Below are positions 6,442 through 9,564 of a stretch of DNA of 9,564 nt, in pieces. The stretch's first letter is position 1; each line of letters begins with the position of its first letter. The position numbers and the translations under genes were made by a program. The DNA is from Deltaproteobacteria bacterium (lineage in GTDB: Bacteria; Myxococcota; XYA12-FULL-58-9; JAUUZB01). The stretch lies in NCBI GenBank assembly GCA_030590185.1, contig JAUUZB010000073.1, positions 1 to 9,564 of the forward strand. The letters run 5' to 3'. Below the pieces are notes generated by a model that ran no database searches, had not been told where the DNA came from, and saw only the letters and a program-made list of their open reading frames with translations.

Positions 6442-9400
6442 TCAACGGCCGTTGGCCAGGGCGAGCATCAACCCGGCGCCGAGGTAGAGGGCCCGCTCGA
6501 GCTCTAGCAGCAGCCAGGAGCCGTTGTAGATCCCGAGATCCTGATGCCGGCCGTCGGTGGAAAAGCCGAGCGGTCCGCCCGGCGTTTGTGACCGCCGCGG
6601 GATCCAGCTTCGTTGGGTCGGCCCCAGATCGACGCGGACCTCGGTTTGCCCCCCGTAGATCTCCTCGGCCAAGAAAACCTCGAGCGCCCTTGCCTCGGCC
6701 GGCCGGCGGCGGCCGCGGAACTCGGTACGCCGGCCCCTGGGAACCTCAACGCGCTCGACGGTCCGGTCGAAGTCATCGACGTAGTTCTCCGGATCCAGAT
6801 AGTAGGCGAGCTGCCGCGCCATCCGGGGGAAATCAACGATCGCCGCCAGGAAGCTGTGGCAGGCCGTCTCCTCCCGGCCGGTGTAGGTCGCAAAACAGGT
6901 GGTCCACAGGTTGAGGACTTCCGCAGCCAAGGGCCCCGGGTCCCCACGGAGTTGTCCGGCGCGGCGATGGGCATCGGCGGTCAGGAGGGTGAGGTCGAGC
7001 AGGTAGTCGCCGATGAACCGTGCCCGGTGCAGGCTCTCGGCGAGTCGCGGCGCGAGCCAGGTGAGGTTGGCCATGGGTTCGAGCAGGGCCCAGCCATTGT
7101 CCCGGCCGAGCTCGGCCCGGGCGATCTCCGAGGCGAGGGGCGCGAGCTCCCCGAGATCCGCGAGGCCGGTGGCGCGAACGTTCGGATAGGTGCTCGCCCG
7201 ATCGACGCGGTCGAGTCGACCCATGCCCCGGCGCTCGGTCGGCAGGCAAAAAAGGTCGATCATCCATTCGTAGGCGCGCTCGCCCTCCTCGGCGTCGTTG
7301 TGGTTCTTGACCGTCAAGGCGGTGTCGACCTCACCGTGGCGCAACCAATCGAACAGGTCCCGGGCGCTCGCCTGGATCCCGTGCCCGCGGCGTTGGGCCG
7401 AGACGTCGTTGGCGTAGTCGAACAAGCCAGGGTCGTCGGTCTCGTAGAGGAGGGCGGTATGGGTTGGGTCCAGAATGAGCCCCTCACCGTTGACCAACGC
7501 CCGTTGCGCGGCGCTGAGCTCGACCCGCTCGGCGATGCCGAGGGCCCGGGGGATCAGGCTGTGACAGGCGATCCCGGCCTTGTGTCTTTGCTGACGCTGC
7601 TCCGCCGTCAAGCTCGATAGCGACTCGCCGGCCTTGAGCAACTTCACGGCGAGCAGAGTGGGGCGATTCGGGGTCGCGAAGATCAAGGTGCGGCCACGAT
7701 GCCCCCAGGGCGTGAGGCCTCGAAGGTCCGGCAGCTGAAGGGGAGAAACCTGATCGGCGCCGAGGGAGATGGCGGCGAGCTCCCGTTGGCGCGCCGTCTC
7801 GCGTTGGCCGGCCTCCGGGTCCCATCCGGCCGCGGCCAGGGTGAGCAGGGCATCGGCGAAGTTACTGAACGTCCCGCCGCCGAGGGAGCCGCCGTGCACG
7901 TCTAGGGCGACAGCTTCGACCAGGTTTCCCGGGATGCGGGCGGCGCGCTCGGGGTCGGCAAAGGCGGCCTCGCAGACATCCCCGAGGCGCTCCGGACCCA
8001 GACGATCGACCAGCCGTTGCGCCGCGTGGGCGCCCGGTCCCTCCTGAACCCAGGCCAGGACCGAGGCGGTGATGATGCGGTCGGCGTCGCTCGCCCCAGT
8101 GCTCACGCCAGGCTCCGCGATGACCTCTTGCGGCTTTCGTTTGGCCGACGCCGGTGAGCGCCTTGGGTCGGTCGATAGCCCGTTGACCGACGCCGGTGAG
8201 CGCTTCGGGTCGGTCGATATCCACAGCCCGAGACGCAGATCCTCGCTGACGCACGCCTCACCGAGCCCGGCCGCCTCTTCAGGGCCGAGCCATGACGCGA
8301 CCTGCTCTCGAATGGCGTTGGCCACGGCGTCCCGCCAGGCGTCGGGACCGATGGCGCCGACGTAACGGGGGAGACAGGCCGCGGCGAGCAGGAGGGTGGA
8401 CCGGTCGTCAGAGGCCGCGGCCGACGTGATCGCGGCGAAGGTTGCCTCCGGCTCCCAGCCGATGGCCCCGAGTCGATCCGCGTCGGCGCCGGTGAGGTAG
8501 GCTCGCCAATCGACTCCCGGTGCCGGCCCGGGTGATTCCACCGGCGCATCGCCTACCGCCACCCGCACCGCCTCGACACCGGCGCGCAGGCGTTCGACCC
8601 GTTCGACGCGGGTCTCCAGGTAGTCCAGGAGCGCCTGCTCCGGGATGGCGGCTGGCATGGGCGGGTCGGTACTGAGCCGGCGGGCGCGGGCCGTGATTAC
8701 GTCGCGCAACATGAGATACTCAACGTGCTCGAGTTGCGCCGGGGATCCACCGCGGGCCCGGGGGCCGGTCCGCTGCTCCGGGGAGAGCAGCACCGTGGTG
8801 CGCAGGTTGCCGCTCTCGATCTCCTGCCAATGCTGGAGGTCGGTGGCGGGCAAGGCTGGCTCGTCGACGCTCAGGGCCCAACCTCGAACCAACTCATCGA
8901 CCCGGGTACGCTCCGCCACAAAGGGCGTCATCACCTCCCGGTCGAACCAGTCGGTGGCGGTGGCGAGGAGGCCACGCAGAGGCGGGTGAGAGGTCTGATC
9001 GCCGGGTTCTCGCCTGCTCCCGTTCAGGTTGCCACCCGCGTGGTGGCGGGCACGTTCGACGATCAGGCCGGGGAGATCCCGCTGCACCGCCAGATCCAAG
9101 ATCTTGAGGTTCTCGGTGAATGCCTGGGCCAGGGCCTCGACCCCGGCGACAAAGGTCTGGCGCGCCCCGAGGGTGGCGGAGGCAGGTCCGATGATCTCCG
9201 CAAACAGCGCCGGCAGGCGGGCGCGGGCCGCCACCGTGACCGCCTGAAGGGTGAGTTGGGGCGCACCGACCTCCGCCGGTAGGGCCTGCGGATCCACGCC
9301 CCCGGCCACCGCCCGCGCCAGAGCCATCAGGCAGCGCGCCTTGTGGGGCAGAAAGGCGCGGTCCGCGGGTGCGCGACGGGCGCGGCGCAGCAACTCGACC

Positions 9401-9564
9401 AAGGGCGTCGTCGTGGTCGGGTTCGGCCGGCTGGCCATCAACCGACCGAGGTCGGTCATCAACCGGGCGCGGGTGGGCTGATGAAGGACCTCCTCGCACA
9501 GGGCCAAGGCCGGCGCCCACAGCTCCGGTCGGTCGAGCTGCGCCGCTGTGTCAGCGTAGGACAC
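6442..9564 (-). CDS. Very large soluble protein of unknown family, N-terminus may lie beyond right edge
   Basis: An open frame of 1040 codons spans a third of the window. The last codon at the edge is GTG (9564-9562), which could be the start or an internal Val, so the 5' end is uncertain. No signal peptide or membrane segment is visible, so it is probably cytoplasmic. Residues 1-440 (counted from the edge) are mostly Ala/Leu/Arg-rich helices. A low-complexity linker with two copies of STDPxRSPAS occupies about 450-476. Residues 620-645 contain beta strands (GRTLIFATPN, LLAVKLLK). The C-terminal third has conserved-looking segments: NGEGLILDP (692-700), VKNHNDAEEGERAYEWMIDLF (752-772), YPNVRATGLADLGEL (793-807) and FIGDYLLDLTLLTADAHRR (850-868). 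I recognise no family and no catalytic motif. Codon use matches the neighbours, so it looks native. Coding is supported by length and consistent GC3. Confidence 0.85.
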   Translation of the reverse strand: MSYADTAAQLDRPELWAPALALCEEVLHQPTRARLMTDLGRLMASRPNPTTTTPLVELLRRARRAPADRAFLPHKARCLMALARAVAGGVDPQALPAEVGAPQLTLQAVTVAARARLPALFAEIIGPASATLGARQTFVAGVEALAQAFTENLKILDLAVQRDLPGLIVERARHHAGGNLNGSRREPGDQTSHPPLRGLLATATDWFDREVMTPFVAERTRVDELVRGWALSVDEPALPATDLQHWQEIESGNLRTTVLLSPEQRTGPRARGGSPAQLEHVEYLMLRDVITARARRLSTDPPMPAAIPEQALLDYLETRVERVERLRAGVEAVRVAVGDAPVESPGPAPGVDWRAYLTGADADRLGAIGWEPEATFAAITSAAASDDRSTLLLAAACLPRYVGAIGPDAWRDAVANAIREQVASWLGPEEAAGLGEACVSEDLRLGLWISTDPKRSPASVNGLSTDPRRSPASAKRKPQEVIAEPGVSTGASDADRIITASVLAWVQEGPGAHAAQRLVDRLGPERLGDVCEAAFADPERAARIPGNLVEAVALDVHGGSLGGGTFSNFADALLTLAAAGWDPEAGQRETARQRELAAISLGADQVSPLQLPDLRGLTPWGHRGRTLIFATPNRPTLLAVKLLKAGESLSSLTAEQRQQRHKAGIACHSLIPRALGIAERVELSAAQRALVNGEGLILDPTHTALLYETDDPGLFDYANDVSAQRRGHGIQASARDLFDWLRHGEVDTALTVKNHNDAEEGERAYEWMIDLFCLPTERRGMGRLDRVDRASTYPNVRATGLADLGELAPLASEIARAELGRDNGWALLEPMANLTWLAPRLAESLHRARFIGDYLLDLTLLTADAHRRAGQLRGDPGPLAAEVLNLWTTCFATYTGREETACHSFLAAIVDFPRMARQLAYYLDPENYVDDFDRTVERVEVPRGRRTEFRGRRRPAEARALEVFLAEEIYGGQTEVRVDLGPTQRSWIPRRSQTPGGPLGFSTDGRHQDLGIYNGSWLLLELERALYLGAGLMLALANGR
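8145..8219. repeat. Two copies of a 33-nt palindromic unit inside the large gene
   Basis: Units at 8145-8177 and 8187-8219 differ at two of 33 positions and have a 42-nt (14-codon) period, so the reading frame is kept. Each unit carries inverted arms (GACCGAC and GTCGGTC in the second copy) around a 17-nt centre. In protein they give STDPKRSPAS and STDPRRSPAS in a linker between helical regions. This resembles a repetitive palindromic element or a recent local duplication in a tolerant position. Confidence 0.8.

Noticed and set aside
6613..7620. 335-codon plus-strand open frame antisense to the large unknown gene
   Set aside because: Low-complexity Gly/Val/Asp/Arg composition typical of the frame opposite a high-GC3 gene; no ribosome site or signal.
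7080..7650. Kinase-like fold in the large protein (AVKLLK as beta-3 Lys, NVRATGLADLG as catalytic Asn and DFG-like)
   Set aside because: The Asn-to-Asp distance (8 residues) is too short for known kinases and no catalytic Asp precedes the Asn at the right place. Kept only as an idea for structure prediction.
9440..9466. ACCGACCGAGGTCGGT and flanking ATCAACC repeat near the right edge
   Set aside because: Explained by the coded repeat RLMTDLGRLM; no further copies or regulatory position.

Overview
GC-rich chromosomal DNA, densely coded, with no RNA genes, insertion sequences, integrases or CRISPR arrays visible. The style suggests a deltaproteobacterial lineage such as Myxococcota or Bradymonadota. 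The signs are a lipoprotein whose lipobox Cys leads into a long Gly/Ser linker and scattered Cys-rich modules, several small secreted proteins of unknown function, and very high G+C at third codon positions. This placement is inference; there is no 16S or other marker gene in the window.

Layout, left to right. (A) 1-2160, minus strand: a secreted lipoprotein that looks like an M30-type metallopeptidase. Its stop is followed 2 nt later by the GTG start of a small exported protein that runs off the left edge. (B) 2161-2433: a divergent intergenic region with a candidate sigma70-like promoter, a 12-bp perfect palindrome and a spaced direct repeat. (C) 2434-5930, plus strand: a small exported basic protein of unknown function, then pgpH (7TM-HD cyclic-di-AMP phosphodiesterase family), then ybeY (rRNA maturation endoribonuclease). 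The pgpH-ybeY pair is a classic conserved neighbourhood; here ybeY starts 107 nt inside pgpH. (D) 5967-9564, minus strand: a very large soluble protein with no family I recognise, entering from the right edge, followed by a small exported protein with a DUF4177-like core and a SHOCT-like tail. The two plus- and minus-strand blocks converge at 5930/5967.

Functionally, block C couples a membrane second-messenger hydrolase to ribosome RNA processing, as in many bacteria. Blocks A and D are lineage-specific envelope and unknown proteins. The most notable non-coding signal is a 10-bp perfect inverted repeat (2974-2983/3008-3017) that would hide the pgpH ribosome binding site in read-through transcripts, but not in transcripts from a possible promoter lying within the loop. 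A second Shine-Dalgarno hairpin is seen before the DUF4177-like gene. The large unknown gene carries two copies of a 33-nt palindromic unit in a linker, which resembles an intragenic repeat insertion. I do not see a clear novel defence or mobile system here; the best candidate for undescribed biology is the 1040+ residue unknown protein.
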